Shown here: positions 17,657-26,562 of the stretch, piece by piece
How positions within the stretch are numbered: the stretch's first letter is position 1
How the letters are laid out: every line of letters starts with the position of its first letter
Assembly (NCBI GenBank): GCA_002280855.1
Contig: NCEU01000009.1
Location: 104,007-168,006 of the forward strand
DNA: 64,000 nt
DNA from: Sphingomonadales bacterium 32-65-25
Lineage (GTDB): Bacteria > Pseudomonadota > Alphaproteobacteria > Sphingomonadales > Sphingomonadaceae
Direction: 5' to 3'
Position numbers and translations under genes: made by a program
Notes under the pieces: generated by a model
Told to the model about the DNA's origin: nothing
The model's input: the letters and a program-made list of their open reading frames with translations, nothing else
The model's database searches: none

Positions 17657-19110
17657 GGCGTCTTCTCCCCGTTCGCGACCTCGGGCTGCTGTTCTGCCAG
17701 CAGCTTTTGAAAGGCGGCAAGATCAAACGCATCCAGCGCTGTGGTCAAGCGCGTAACCAGCGGGCCGGCATCAGGCACGGCTTCCGCCAAGGCGACCAGG
17801 GCCGCCGTAAGCCCGCGCACATGGCCGGTGCGCGCCAGCCGCGCCAGTTCATCAAAATGAACGCGCGCCGCATCCGGCAGGGCCGGGGCCGGGGCCACAT
17901 CCGGGGCGCTGCCTTCATAAATCCAAATCAGGCCGAGCTGACGGCCCAGCATGCCGAACAGCAGTTGCTGGTCTACCGGCTTCAGCACAAAGCCATCATG
18001 ATCGCCGGTGCCAACCACGCCCACCAGTTCATTGGCATTGCCCGACACCATCAAGATGCCGATCTCGCGGCCAAAGCGTTCCCGCAGGCGGCGCGCCACT
18101 TCCCAGCCGCCCAGCCCCGGCATCGACACATCGAGCAGCACCAGATCGGGCCGGCCAAGTTCCGCCAGCGACAACCCGGCGCCGCCCGATCCGGCCACGA
18201 ACAGGTTGAAACCGATCGGGCGCAGCAATTCCTGCCACAGCGCCAACTGGCCGGGATCATCATCAATGGCCAATATGGTGCGGCGGCGGCCTTCATAGGC
18301 GATCGGCAGGCCGCGGGCCTGATCATCGGGCGGGGCGGCATTGGGCTGCGGCAGCAACAGGCGCAGCAAGAAACGGCTGCCGGCGCCAGGCTCGCTTTTC
18401 ACGCCGATCTCGCCGCCCATGATCTGCGCCAGCATGCGCGACAGCGACAGGCCCAGCCCAATGCCCGGCGCCACACCGGATGCACGGCCGCCGCCACGAT
18501 CAAACGGCTGGAAAATGCGTTCGACATCTTCGGGCGCGATACCGATGCCGGTATCGGCCACTTCGAATTCCGCCACCATCGAACGATAGCGCACCGAAAG
18601 GGTGACACTGCCGGTTTCGGTATATTTGATGGCGTTCGAAAGCAGGTTGATCAGCACCTGGCGCAGCCGTCGTTCATCGGCCAGCACCCAAGTCGGCAGG
18701 TTGGGCGGCAGGCTGAAGACGAATTCCAGGCCCTTGTTCTGCGCTTCGATGCGAAACATGGCGGCGACCTGTTCCACCAGCGCCCGCAACGCCACGGTTT
18801 CGCGGTTCAGCTTCATCACGCCGGATTCGATGCGGCTGATGTCGAGCAGGCCTTCGACCAGATCGGCAAGATGTTCGGAACTGCGGCGGATGATGCGCCC
18901 GGCTTCGCTTGGCGTGATGGCGGCGCCGCGCTCCAGCAGCTGGGCATAGCCGTGGATCGCATTCAGCGGCGTACGGATCTCGTGGGACAGACCCATCAGA
19001 AATTGTGTCTTGGCCTGGTTGGCGGCTTCGGCCACGGCGCGCGCCTGTTCCAGCGCCGCGATGCGGGCGGCGGGATCAAGGTCAGCCGGGTGCGGGCCGG
19101 GCGTGTTCAT
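17653..19110 (-). CDS. Soluble hybrid sensor histidine kinase
   Basis: 485 residues without a membrane segment or recognisable input domain. A short coiled start is followed by the H-box with His43 (SHEIRTPLNAIHGYAQLL), the N-box (LINLLSNAIKY), G boxes (VADTGIGIAPEDVERIF, GIGLGLSLSRMLAQIMGG) and a receiver domain whose Asp lies in LVLLDVSMPGLGG (about residue 328). The C-terminal 90 residues are helical and unassigned. Absence of a sensor domain implies that the signal comes from a partner protein. It is the first gene of the six-gene minus-strand run and is divergent from the amidase across 159 bases. Confidence 0.9.
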   Translation of the reverse strand: MNTPGPHPADLDPAARIAALEQARAVAEAANQAKTQFLMGLSHEIRTPLNAIHGYAQLLERGAAITPSEAGRIIRRSSEHLADLVEGLLDISRIESGVMKLNRETVALRALVEQVAAMFRIEAQNKGLEFVFSLPPNLPTWVLADERRLRQVLINLLSNAIKYTETGSVTLSVRYRSMVAEFEVADTGIGIAPEDVERIFQPFDRGGGRASGVAPGIGLGLSLSRMLAQIMGGEIGVKSEPGAGSRFLLRLLLPQPNAAPPDDQARGLPIAYEGRRRTILAIDDDPGQLALWQELLRPIGFNLFVAGSGGAGLSLAELGRPDLVLLDVSMPGLGGWEVARRLRERFGREIGILMVSGNANELVGVVGTGDHDGFVLKPVDQQLLFGMLGRQLGLIWIYEGSAPDVAPAPALPDAARVHFDELARLARTGHVRGLTAALVALAEAVPDAGPLVTRLTTALDAFDLAAFQKLLAEQQPEVANGEKTP

Positions 19111-19269
19111 CGCCCTGCCTCCACCCCTGTTATCATGCCGTCTGATCGCAACCCCATGATCCTGTTTGTTCGCAACTGCAGCAAACAGCCTAAACCGATG
19201 TGCCGCAGTTGCAAATCATGCCACGGCAGGCAAAGTCTGCGCGTTACACATTTGCAACAGGGGGCAAAG

Positions 19270-20811
19270 ATGCGGAAACAGGCGGCGATGCTGGTGGCGG
19301 GCGCATTGGCAGTGCAGACGGCGATAGCCAGCGCTCAGCCTGTGGGGGTGGCCGAAGCCAACACCGCTGCCGCCATTACCCGCATCAAGGCGCTGAATCC
19401 GAAACTCAACGCGGTGATCGCGGTTGATCCAACCGCGATTGATCAGGCGCGCGCGCTTGATCGCCAGAGGAAGGCGCGCGGCCCCCTGCATGGCCTGCCG
19501 ATCCTGGTGAAGGACAATGTGGACATGGCCGGGCCATTGCCCACCACCGCCGGCAGCCTGGCCCTGAAAGACAATGTGACCGGCCGTGATGCGCCGTTCC
19601 TGGCCCGCCTGCGCGCCGCCGGCGCCGTGCTGCTGGGCAAGACCAATCTTTCCGAATGGGCGAACATTCGCGCCGATGCGTCGATCTCGGGCTGGAGCGC
19701 GGTTGGCGGTCAGACCCGCAACCCGCATGCGCTGTCGCGTAACACCTGCGGATCATCATCGGGCAGCGGCGCAGCGGTCGCAGCGCAGATGGTCGATGCC
19801 GCGATCGGCACCGAAACCGATGGCAGCGTCACCTGCCCGGCGGCGATGAACGGCATCGTGGGCATCAAGCCCACCGTGGGCCTGGTCAGCCGCACGCATG
19901 TCGTGCCGATCAGCCACAGCCAGGATACCGCCGGGCCCATGACGCGCGACGTGACGCTGGCGGCGCGGCTGCTCACCGTGATGGCCGGCAGCGACCCCGC
20001 CGATCCGGCAACGAACGATGCCGACGCCCGCAAGACCGATTATGTCGCCGCCTTGAAGCCTGATGCGCTGAAGGGCGCCCGTATCGGCGTGCTGCGCTGG
20101 GCCACCGGCTGGCACACGGGAGTCGATGCCCGCTTCGAGGCTGCGCTTGGCGTGCTGAAGGCACAGGGTGCCGTACTGGTCGACATCACCACCGCCCCCA
20201 ACCGCCGCGAGATCGGGCCCAACGAATTCATCGTGCTGCTGACCGAACTGAAGGCCGACATGGCGGCCTATCTGGCCACCACGCCGGCCAATTTGAAGCC
20301 GCGCACGCTGGCTGATCTCATCGCCTTCAACAAGGCCAATGCCGCAGCCGAAATGGGCCTGTTCGGACAGGACACGTTTGAAAAGGCCGAAGCCACCAAG
20401 GGCTTGGCCGATCCGGCGTATCTGAAGGCCCGCGAAACCTCGCTGCGGCTGGCCGGCAAGGAAGGCATCGACAAGATGCTGGCCGATGCCCGCGTGGAAG
20501 TGCTGGTGGCCCCGACCACGGCGCCGGCCTGGTTCATCGATTCGGTCAACGCCGATCAATCACCCGGCGCCGGCGCCGGCGGGTTTGCCGCAGTAGCAGG
20601 TTATCCGCATCTTACCGTGCCGATGGGCGGCGTGCGCGGGCTGCCGGTGGGGCTGAGCTTCATCGGCCCGGCGTGGAGCGACGCGCGGTTGCTGGCGCTG
20701 GGCTATGCCTTCGAACAGGCGGCCCCGGCAATGAAGCTGACGCCAACCATGGTGCAGACCGTGGAGGAAAGCCCGGAAGTGCAGAAGCTGTTCGCGCCCG
20801 CCGCGCACTAG
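19270..20811 (+). CDS. Exported amidase-signature family hydrolase
   Basis: 513 residues. The frame extends far upstream, but the ATG at 19270 begins a signal peptide ([22 protein letters not shown]), with GGGGGC just before it. Amidase-signature catalytic residues are visible: Lys81 (ILVKDN), cis-Ser about 162 (GSSSGSGAA) and nucleophile Ser186 ([21 protein letters not shown]). The C-terminal [15 protein letters not shown] and [10 protein letters not shown] blocks are typical. It hydrolyses an unknown amide, probably in the periplasm. Transcription is divergent from the histidine kinase, raising the possibility of control by that pair. Confidence 0.9.
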   Translation: MRKQAAMLVAGALAVQTAIASAQPVGVAEANTAAAITRIKALNPKLNAVIAVDPTAIDQARALDRQRKARGPLHGLPILVKDNVDMAGPLPTTAGSLALKDNVTGRDAPFLARLRAAGAVLLGKTNLSEWANIRADASISGWSAVGGQTRNPHALSRNTCGSSSGSGAAVAAQMVDAAIGTETDGSVTCPAAMNGIVGIKPTVGLVSRTHVVPISHSQDTAGPMTRDVTLAARLLTVMAGSDPADPATNDADARKTDYVAALKPDALKGARIGVLRWATGWHTGVDARFEAALGVLKAQGAVLVDITTAPNRREIGPNEFIVLLTELKADMAAYLATTPANLKPRTLADLIAFNKANAAAEMGLFGQDTFEKAEATKGLADPAYLKARETSLRLAGKEGIDKMLADARVEVLVAPTTAPAWFIDSVNADQSPGAGAGGFAAVAGYPHLTVPMGGVRGLPVGLSFIGPAWSDARLLALGYAFEQAAPAMKLTPTMVQTVEESPEVQKLFAPAAH

Positions 20812-21047
20812 CAAGCGGAAAGAGTGCGGGTCGCAGCGGAGCCTTGCGGACCCGGAAAACCCGCATCCAAGCCGGGCGTGCGGGCAATTGATGAAGTTGT
20901 TAATCAATTTTGGCAATAGAGGCGCCATAAGGCGATATTGCTCAAGCGGCTTTTGCCGTCTGTTGTCTTGTATTTCAGGAGAATTTGTGGAATATTGCCC
21001 GAGTCTGGTTTCATACTGACAATGTGTTAACAAGCAGGGGTTCGGTC

Positions 21048-21467
21048 ATGCGGACACGGCAGTCGTCATCCAAGAACGCGTCGCGCAGCGGCGCTGTTGC
21101 TGCTGAATTCGCTTTGATTGTTCCATTGCTGTCGGTTTTGCTGTTCGGCGTGTTGCAGTTTGGCTTTGCCATCTACACCTACAGCGCAATGGAAACCGCG
21201 GCGCGCACCGGCGCACGCCAGATCGCGTTCGGCACCAACGTCGCCACAGCCGAAGCAGCCACGCGCGCCGCACTGCCATCGTGGGTGGCAGGTGCGGCGA
21301 CGGTGAACACGGTTGCCGATGATGATGGGTTTGCCCGCTTGACGGTTTCCGTGCCTGGATCAAGCGCGGCGATTTTGTCGTTGGTTCCCATGCCGGACAA
21401 TTTCACGGCCGAAGTCGCAATGCCCCGGGTCAATGATCGTGGCGGCGATGACGATGATGACGACTGA
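21048..21467 (+). CDS. TadE-family pilus accessory protein
   Basis: 139 residues. The start ATG at 21048 follows AGGGG by 8-9 bases; the frame is open upstream to 20985 but without support. The N-terminus GAVAAEFALIVPLLSVLLFGVLQFGFAIYTYSAMETAAR is the classical TadE prepilin-like helix, with Glu five residues after Gly. The C-terminal part is a small periplasmic domain ending in a run of six Asp. TadE-class pseudopilins are cleaved by the prepilin peptidase and needed for Flp pilus assembly. It converges with the TadG-like gene on the other strand, 30 bases away. Confidence 0.85.
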   Translation: MRTRQSSSKNASRSGAVAAEFALIVPLLSVLLFGVLQFGFAIYTYSAMETAARTGARQIAFGTNVATAEAATRAALPSWVAGAATVNTVADDDGFARLTVSVPGSSAAILSLVPMPDNFTAEVAMPRVNDRGGDDDDDD

Positions 21468-21497
21468 ACACAGTTCAGAAAGCGCCGCGTAAAAGCG

Positions 21498-22685
21498 TCA
21501 CTTCACCAAACGTACAAACGCATCACCCAGTCGCCCGCTGTTGGGGCAGCGCATGACGATGCGGATATCGTCATAGTCGGTATCGGTCCACGCCGGCTGC
21601 AACCAGTTGCTGTTGGCGCCGGCCTGGCCGGGCGGGCGATCCTCGAAACCGAAATACATGAACTTGCCCGGCTCGCACGGCTGAGTTTCGCGGCGGCGGG
21701 TGCTCTGCCGGTTGCGGCCTGTCGGGATGGTCGAGCTGCCGGAACCCGGCGTACACTGCGCCGCAGAATCGCAGCGGACGGTTTCAAGGATGTTGAAACC
21801 CTGCAGGTCGAACCGCTCAACCCAGGATTCAATCTGGGTGTCGGTGAAATAGTTATGCTCGGGCCGGCCAGGCCGCACGCCACTGATTGTGGCGTTGGGA
21901 TTGTTCCAGAGCGTCGGGTTGCTTTTCACATGCCTGATGTTGCGCAACCGGATTGAAAGAGTCTGGCCCTCCTGCGAGCAGCGCGGCCACGTCGGGTTTG
22001 TTGGCGGATTGGCGGGGATGCGCCCGCCCGAAATCTGCACAATATTGGCGCTCGATGGCATATTGTTCGAAACCAGCGTCATCTGCGATCGCCGCGATGC
22101 CGGTGATCCTGAGCCCTGCGTGTCAAAGCAATAGACATAGATTTCGTTGTAATCGCCAGCTTCGGGATCAAGGGTGCGGCTTTCCGGCGGCTGATAAAAG
22201 ACGTTGGCCGGGCGGGCAGCGATGGCTTCCACCGAAATCGTCTTGGCTGTGTCGATGAACAGTGCGGAGAACAGCTGATTCATGGCATTTCCGCGATCGG
22301 GCGAACGTTCGCCCCGCACGCGTACGGCGTTGACATCGCTGCTGTTGTCGGGCCGGAAACCATTGGCGGTGTCATAGACCCCCAGTGTCACATCGGCCGC
22401 CGTGGTCATGCCCGAAAACTGCCCCGGCAGTTCAGCGCCAACATAGTCCAGTGCCTTGGCGGTGACATCGCCACCACGTTCGATTTCCATGGCAGAAGCC
22501 AGCGCCGCACCGTCCACGGCAATCTGCATGCGGTTGTGCACCATGTTGTACAGGCTGAAATCAATGCCCAGGGCCAAGCCGCCGGCGATCACCGGCATCG
22601 AAAGCGCAAAGATCATGGCGGTGGCGCCCCTGCGGCCGTCACGCAGCCGGGCCAGCACAGAGCGGCGACGCGGCTCAATCGACAT
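21498..22685 (-). CDS. TadG-like (Tad domain) protein, copy A
   Basis: 395 residues. The N-terminal Tad helix (GATAMIFALSMPVIAGGLALGIDFSLYNMVHNRMQIAVDGAALA) is typical of TadG-family Flp assembly proteins. A large periplasmic domain follows, ending CPNSGRLGDAFVRLVK. No von Willebrand A MIDAS motif (DxSxS) is seen, so it is a TadG variant without vWA. It overlaps the upstream TadE gene by 11 bases. It is closely similar throughout to the gene at 23604-24803. Confidence 0.85.
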   Translation of the reverse strand: MSIEPRRRSVLARLRDGRRGATAMIFALSMPVIAGGLALGIDFSLYNMVHNRMQIAVDGAALASAMEIERGGDVTAKALDYVGAELPGQFSGMTTAADVTLGVYDTANGFRPDNSSDVNAVRVRGERSPDRGNAMNQLFSALFIDTAKTISVEAIAARPANVFYQPPESRTLDPEAGDYNEIYVYCFDTQGSGSPASRRSQMTLVSNNMPSSANIVQISGGRIPANPPTNPTWPRCSQEGQTLSIRLRNIRHVKSNPTLWNNPNATISGVRPGRPEHNYFTDTQIESWVERFDLQGFNILETVRCDSAAQCTPGSGSSTIPTGRNRQSTRRRETQPCEPGKFMYFGFEDRPPGQAGANSNWLQPAWTDTDYDDIRIVMRCPNSGRLGDAFVRLVK

Positions 22686-23121
22686 AGGGAAGCTCCTGCT
22701 TCATCGCCACATTGGCGGTCAGCTGCCAGGGCATCATGCGGGTGAGAATCGCGAGCGGCGTGGCCTGCTGCGCCGGCACCGAAAGCTGGACCCGCACGAG
22801 ATTGGTGTTGGCATCGGTTGGCGCCGTCTGGGAGACCGCGACAGTGACGTCGTCCCGCACCCAACCAGGAAGGTAATTGCGGACGGCTGTCTGCGCCTGT
22901 GCATTGCTCATGCGGTTGACAGCAACGGTGCGCGCCACACGATTGGCACCGAACTGCATGGCGCTATAGCTGTAGATGACCGAGCCGTATTCGATCGTAC
23001 CAAACAGCATGCTGGCAAACAGCGGCATTATCAGGACCAGCTCAGTACTCGCTGAGCCCCGCTTGCATGGCATCAGACCATAAACAGAAGCAAAAACTTC
23101 TCTAATCGATACATTACGCAT
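22675..23121 (-). CDS. TadE-like protein, copy A
   Basis: 148 residues from the ATG at 23121, which follows AGGG at about 8 bases; the frame is open to 23163. The signature GSASTELVLIMPLFASMLFGTIEYGSVIYSYSAM is the TadE pseudopilin helix. The remainder (QFGANRVARTVAVNRM…YLPGWVRDDV…MKQELPYVD) is nearly identical to copy B at 24793-25245. It overlaps the TadG-like gene, so the two are translated together and likely act as a pair in the envelope. Confidence 0.85.
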   Translation of the reverse strand: MRNVSIREVFASVYGLMPCKRGSASTELVLIMPLFASMLFGTIEYGSVIYSYSAMQFGANRVARTVAVNRMSNAQAQTAVRNYLPGWVRDDVTVAVSQTAPTDANTNLVRVQLSVPAQQATPLAILTRMMPWQLTANVAMKQELPYVD

Positions 23122-23603
23122 AGCTACACCCTGAATCTTCAGGAAACGAAAATGCGGCATCAAAATTACTCTAATGCCCCCGTGTAGAGCTATCGAAAAT
23201 TGCCGAAAGAGTCAAACATTAGCCATTTGTTGCAATTTAGAGATATTACCGATTTATTTATTTCTAAACTTTGCCCAAGCTTTTACGATGGAGATATGGA
23301 TTTAGGCATATTATGTGCCAGTTTTATTTAGCAGGGGATAAAATGGGCATCGGATTTCAGTTCCGACGCGAATCACCCGCGATTCAGACACCTGTGCCAC
23401 GTGGTCGACGGAGCGAACGGGGTGGAAAACGGACGGTGCAAGACTAGCCACTCTGCCTTGTGCGGCGGCTTTCACAAGCAACACAGCACTAATGAAGTCG
23501 TCCTGCTGTCAGCTCATCTTGCGAATACACCGCAGTTCGAAGACCGTGGCGGTTCGTTTTTATGCTGTGACTTTGCGCGCGATCCGCTGTGCGGGGCAGT
23601 GCC
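23122..23603. other. Intergenic region between the two TadE/TadG pairs
   Basis: 482 bases without a convincing gene. The part from 23164 to 23340 is A/T-rich and lies directly upstream of the copy A pair, so it is the likely promoter region, but no box can be identified with confidence. The plus-strand frame at 23401-23682 overlaps the end of the next gene, has no recognisable motif and is not accepted. Confidence 0.5.
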
Positions 23604-24803
23604 TTATTTCACCAACCGCACGAAGGCATCGCCCAACCGGCCGCTGTTGGGGCAGCGCATGACGATGCGAATATCGTCATAGTCGGTATCGGTCCACGCC
23701 GGCTGCAGCCAGTTGGCGTTGGCGCCGGCCTGGCCGGGTGGGCGATCCTCGAAGCCGAAATACATGAACTTGCCCGGTTCACACGGCTGGGTTTCGCGGC
23801 TGCGGGTGGCCTGGCGGTTGCGGCCGGTCGGGATGGTCGAACTGCCGGAACCCGGCGTGCACTGTGCAGCCGTGTCACACCGCACGGTTTCAAGGATGTT
23901 GAAGCCCTGCAGATCGAACTGCTCGACCCAGCCTTCGATGCGGGTATCGGTATAGTAATTATGTTCGGGCCGGCCGGGCTGCACGCCACTCACGGTGGCG
24001 GCGGGATTTCCCCACAGCACCGGGTTGGATTTGACATGGCGGATGTTGCGCAGCCGGATGCTGAGCGTCTGGCCTTCCTGGGTACAGCGCGGCCAGGTGG
24101 GATTGGTCGGCGGATTGGCGGTGATGAGCCCGCCCGATGTCGCCACGATATCGCTGGCGGGCGGCATGTTGTTGGAGACCAGGGTCATCTGCGACCGCCG
24201 TGAATCCGCTGAACCACTGCCGCGCGTATCGAAGCAATAGACATAGATTTCGTTGTAGTCACCGGCTTCAGGATCAAGCGTGCGGCTTTCCGGCGGCTGA
24301 TAGAAGACGTTGACCGGGCGGGCGGCGATGGCTTCCACCGAAATCTTCTTGGCATCGTCGACGAACAGCGCGGAAAATAACTGGTTCACGCCATTGCCGC
24401 GATCCGGCGAGCGTTCGCCGCGCACGCGCACGGCATTGGCATCGCTGCTGTTGTCGGGCCGGAAACCATTGGCGGTGTCATAGATGCCCAGCGTCACATC
24501 GGCGCCGGTGGTCATGCCGGCAAAGCCCGCGGGCAGTTCAGCGCCGACGAATTCCAGCGCCTTGGCGGTCACGTCCCCGCCGCGTTCGATTTCCATGGCG
24601 GCGGCCAGCGCCGCACCGTCCACAGTCGCCTGCATGCGGTTGTGCACCATGTTGTACAGGCTGAAATCAATGCCCAGCGCCAAGCCGCCGGCCATTACCG
24701 GCATCGACAGCGCAAAGATGGTGGCGGTGGCGCCGTGCCGGGCGGCACGCAGCCGGGCCAGCAGAGAGCGAGGCACGCTTTGGCGGCGCGGTTCAATCGA
24801 CAT
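23604..24803 (-). CDS. TadG-like (Tad domain) protein, copy B
   Basis: 399 residues, paralogue of the gene at 21498-22685. The Tad helix is GATATIFALSMPVMAGGLALGIDFSLYNMVHNRMQ, and the rest aligns almost without gaps (for example NVFYQPPESRTLDPEAGDYNEIYVYCFDT in both). The C-terminus again is GDAFVRLVK. It also lacks a MIDAS motif. It overlaps the TadE-like gene by 11 bases, exactly as copy A does, showing that the two-gene unit was duplicated as a block. Confidence 0.85.
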   Translation of the reverse strand: MSIEPRRQSVPRSLLARLRAARHGATATIFALSMPVMAGGLALGIDFSLYNMVHNRMQATVDGAALAAAMEIERGGDVTAKALEFVGAELPAGFAGMTTGADVTLGIYDTANGFRPDNSSDANAVRVRGERSPDRGNGVNQLFSALFVDDAKKISVEAIAARPVNVFYQPPESRTLDPEAGDYNEIYVYCFDTRGSGSADSRRSQMTLVSNNMPPASDIVATSGGLITANPPTNPTWPRCTQEGQTLSIRLRNIRHVKSNPVLWGNPAATVSGVQPGRPEHNYYTDTRIEGWVEQFDLQGFNILETVRCDTAAQCTPGSGSSTIPTGRNRQATRSRETQPCEPGKFMYFGFEDRPPGQAGANANWLQPAWTDTDYDDIRIVMRCPNSGRLGDAFVRLVK

Positions 24804-25245
24804 AGGGAAGTTCCTGCTTCATCGCCACGTTGGCGGTGAGCTGCCAGGGCACGGCGCGGGTGAGCAATGCCATCGGCGTGGCCTGCGCCGCCGCCACCGA
24901 AAGCTGGACCTGCACCAGATTGGTTTCGGGATCGGCCGGCGCCGTCTGGGACACCGAAATGCTGACATCGTCCCGCACCCAGCCGGGCAAGTAATTGCGC
25001 ACGGCAGTCTGGGCCTGATCATTGGTCATGCGGTTGACCGCAACCGTGCGTGCCACACGATTGGCACCGAATTGCATGGCGCTGTAACTGTAGATCACGG
25101 CGCCATATTCGAACACCGCAAGAATCATCGTGGTCAACAGCGGCAGGATGAGTGCCAATTCTGTTGCGGCCGCGCCGCGTCGACAGAATCGCACACCCGC
25201 AACAGCACGGGTAACAATGCTTAACGCCACATCACTGGTGCTCAT
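24793..25245 (-). CDS. TadE-like protein, copy B
   Basis: 150 residues from the ATG at 25245; a TTG at 25263 is less likely. The helix is GAAATELALILPLLTTMILAVFEYGAVIYSYSAM, with Glu five residues after the Gly processing point. The periplasmic part matches copy A closely (QFGANRVARTVAVNRM, YLPGWVRDDV, MKQELPYVD), while the first 30 residues differ. Upstream, 25246-25495 is A/T-rich and gene-free and presumably holds the promoter. Confidence 0.85.
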   Translation of the reverse strand: MSTSDVALSIVTRAVAGVRFCRRGAAATELALILPLLTTMILAVFEYGAVIYSYSAMQFGANRVARTVAVNRMTNDQAQTAVRNYLPGWVRDDVSISVSQTAPADPETNLVQVQLSVAAAQATPMALLTRAVPWQLTANVAMKQELPYVD

Positions 25246-25495
25246 ACGCCTACTCACCCCCAACCAAATCGCGCATTACGCATCACGCGAACCGATCAAC
25301 GGCGCTTGTCATGGAAATTTACCAATTCGTCAAGTTTTTGTTAGCAAAAGATGCAATTTGTTGTTAACGATTATTGAGAAGCCGCCGAATAGGGCCGTTC
25401 CGTCTCATATCTGGGCCATATTTGGGTCAGGAAGCGCCCGCGCGCTTCGAATTCATTCGATTCGGGTGCCGCGCGACTCAGCCCCTGCCGGTCGT

Positions 25496-26302
25496 TCAGA
25501 ATCGGGTGGAAATGCCGACGTAGCCGACCAGATCGGGCGTGTTGCGGTTGAGCCCGACATTGGCACCAACGTCGAACTGCATCGTGGGCCGCGGCAGCCA
25601 GGCCAGCGACACATCATAGCTATATTGCTGTACCGTCCCCGCCGGATCGAAATTCTGGCTGGTCCAGATCTCGTTGTAGAGGGTGAAGTTGCCGAATTGC
25701 CGGGCGATGTTGATCAGGCCGGTGAACCCGGCATGGCGGCCCTGCCCGTCTGCATCCGCCAGCACATCCAGTTGCGGCCCCAGCGTCACCGTCCAGCCGC
25801 CCGGCACACTGATGTTGATCGGCACCGCCACCCCGCCTTCCAGCTTGCCATTGCCGATCCCGGCCCGCGCCGTCGGCAGCTTCACGAACGGCAGGATGGC
25901 CAACTGAAAGGCGCCGTCGGGGCTGGTCAGGCGTTGCTTGAACCGCACGGTGACGTCGCCGATGCCGGAAAGGGTGGAAACCGTGCCGGCGGCATTGCGG
26001 CTGCGGATACGAGTGAAGGGCACCCAGTTGATCTGGATATCACTGCTGTCGCCCAGGCCATATTTGAAGGTTGGGTTGGTGAACAGCAACTGATCGCTGC
26101 GCGTGCCGCCACTGTTGTTCGTCAGCCAGGTGAGGCCATCGGATTCAATCTGGAACAGGCCTTTGGGCACCGTGCAGGCAAAATTCGATTTGGTCGGCCG
26201 ATCGGTGCAGATCGGCGCATCGGCCGCCGATGCCGTGGGCACTGCGACTTCCTGCGCCACCAAAGGGCTGGCGATCAGGACAGCAAACAGCACGACACGC
26301 AT
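25496..26302 (-). CDS. Outer-membrane beta-barrel protein (MetA-pathway/transporter type)
   Basis: 268 residues. The chosen ATG at 26302 begins a signal peptide (MRVVLFAVLIASPLVAQ); the longer frame upstream is Cys/Arg-rich and unlikely. The body has alternating amphipathic strands and ends in Phe (VGYVGISTRF), typical of an outer-membrane barrel. The pattern (CTDRPTKSNFACTVPKGLFQIESDG… IGDVTVRFKQRL) recalls the 'putative MetA-pathway of phenol degradation' family, in which most members have unknown function. It stands alone with no metabolic neighbours. Confidence 0.75.
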   Translation of the reverse strand: MRVVLFAVLIASPLVAQEVAVPTASAADAPICTDRPTKSNFACTVPKGLFQIESDGLTWLTNNSGGTRSDQLLFTNPTFKYGLGDSSDIQINWVPFTRIRSRNAAGTVSTLSGIGDVTVRFKQRLTSPDGAFQLAILPFVKLPTARAGIGNGKLEGGVAVPINISVPGGWTVTLGPQLDVLADADGQGRHAGFTGLINIARQFGNFTLYNEIWTSQNFDPAGTVQQYSYDVSLAWLPRPTMQFDVGANVGLNRNTPDLVGYVGISTRF

Positions 26303-26562
26303 GGCGGTCACTTTCAGGCGAGAGTGCGGGCTGTGACGACCATAGCAACGACCGCAATGCCGACAAAGGGCGCGCACCATGCACGACAAGAATGGGTACT
26401 CACATCATTGGCTGACGCCGAACGATTGTGCTGCAGCAGCCGACCCTTAGGCCACCGAATGCCCACCTACAGCTTGGAGGAGAATTCCGGGGACCAACAA
26501 ACTGGGGTGCACGTCACCACCAAGCCACGAACAGGTTTGGCAACAGGGTGCTGGCGCTGTTT

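Noticed and set aside
15065..17710. Long plus-strand open frame of 881 codons
   Set aside because: It is antisense to hscC and the response regulator, is His/Arg/Gly-rich without any motif, and arises from high GC content.
17707..19269. N-terminal extension of the amidase frame
   Set aside because: It runs antisense to the histidine kinase; a signal peptide and ribosome site fix the start at 19270.
20817..20870. Imperfect stem downstream of the amidase as a terminator
   Set aside because: The stem has a bulge and no U-tract follows, so I cannot support termination.
23401..23682. Plus-strand frame between the Tad pairs
   Set aside because: Overlaps the TadG-like copy B 3' end and lacks any family resemblance.
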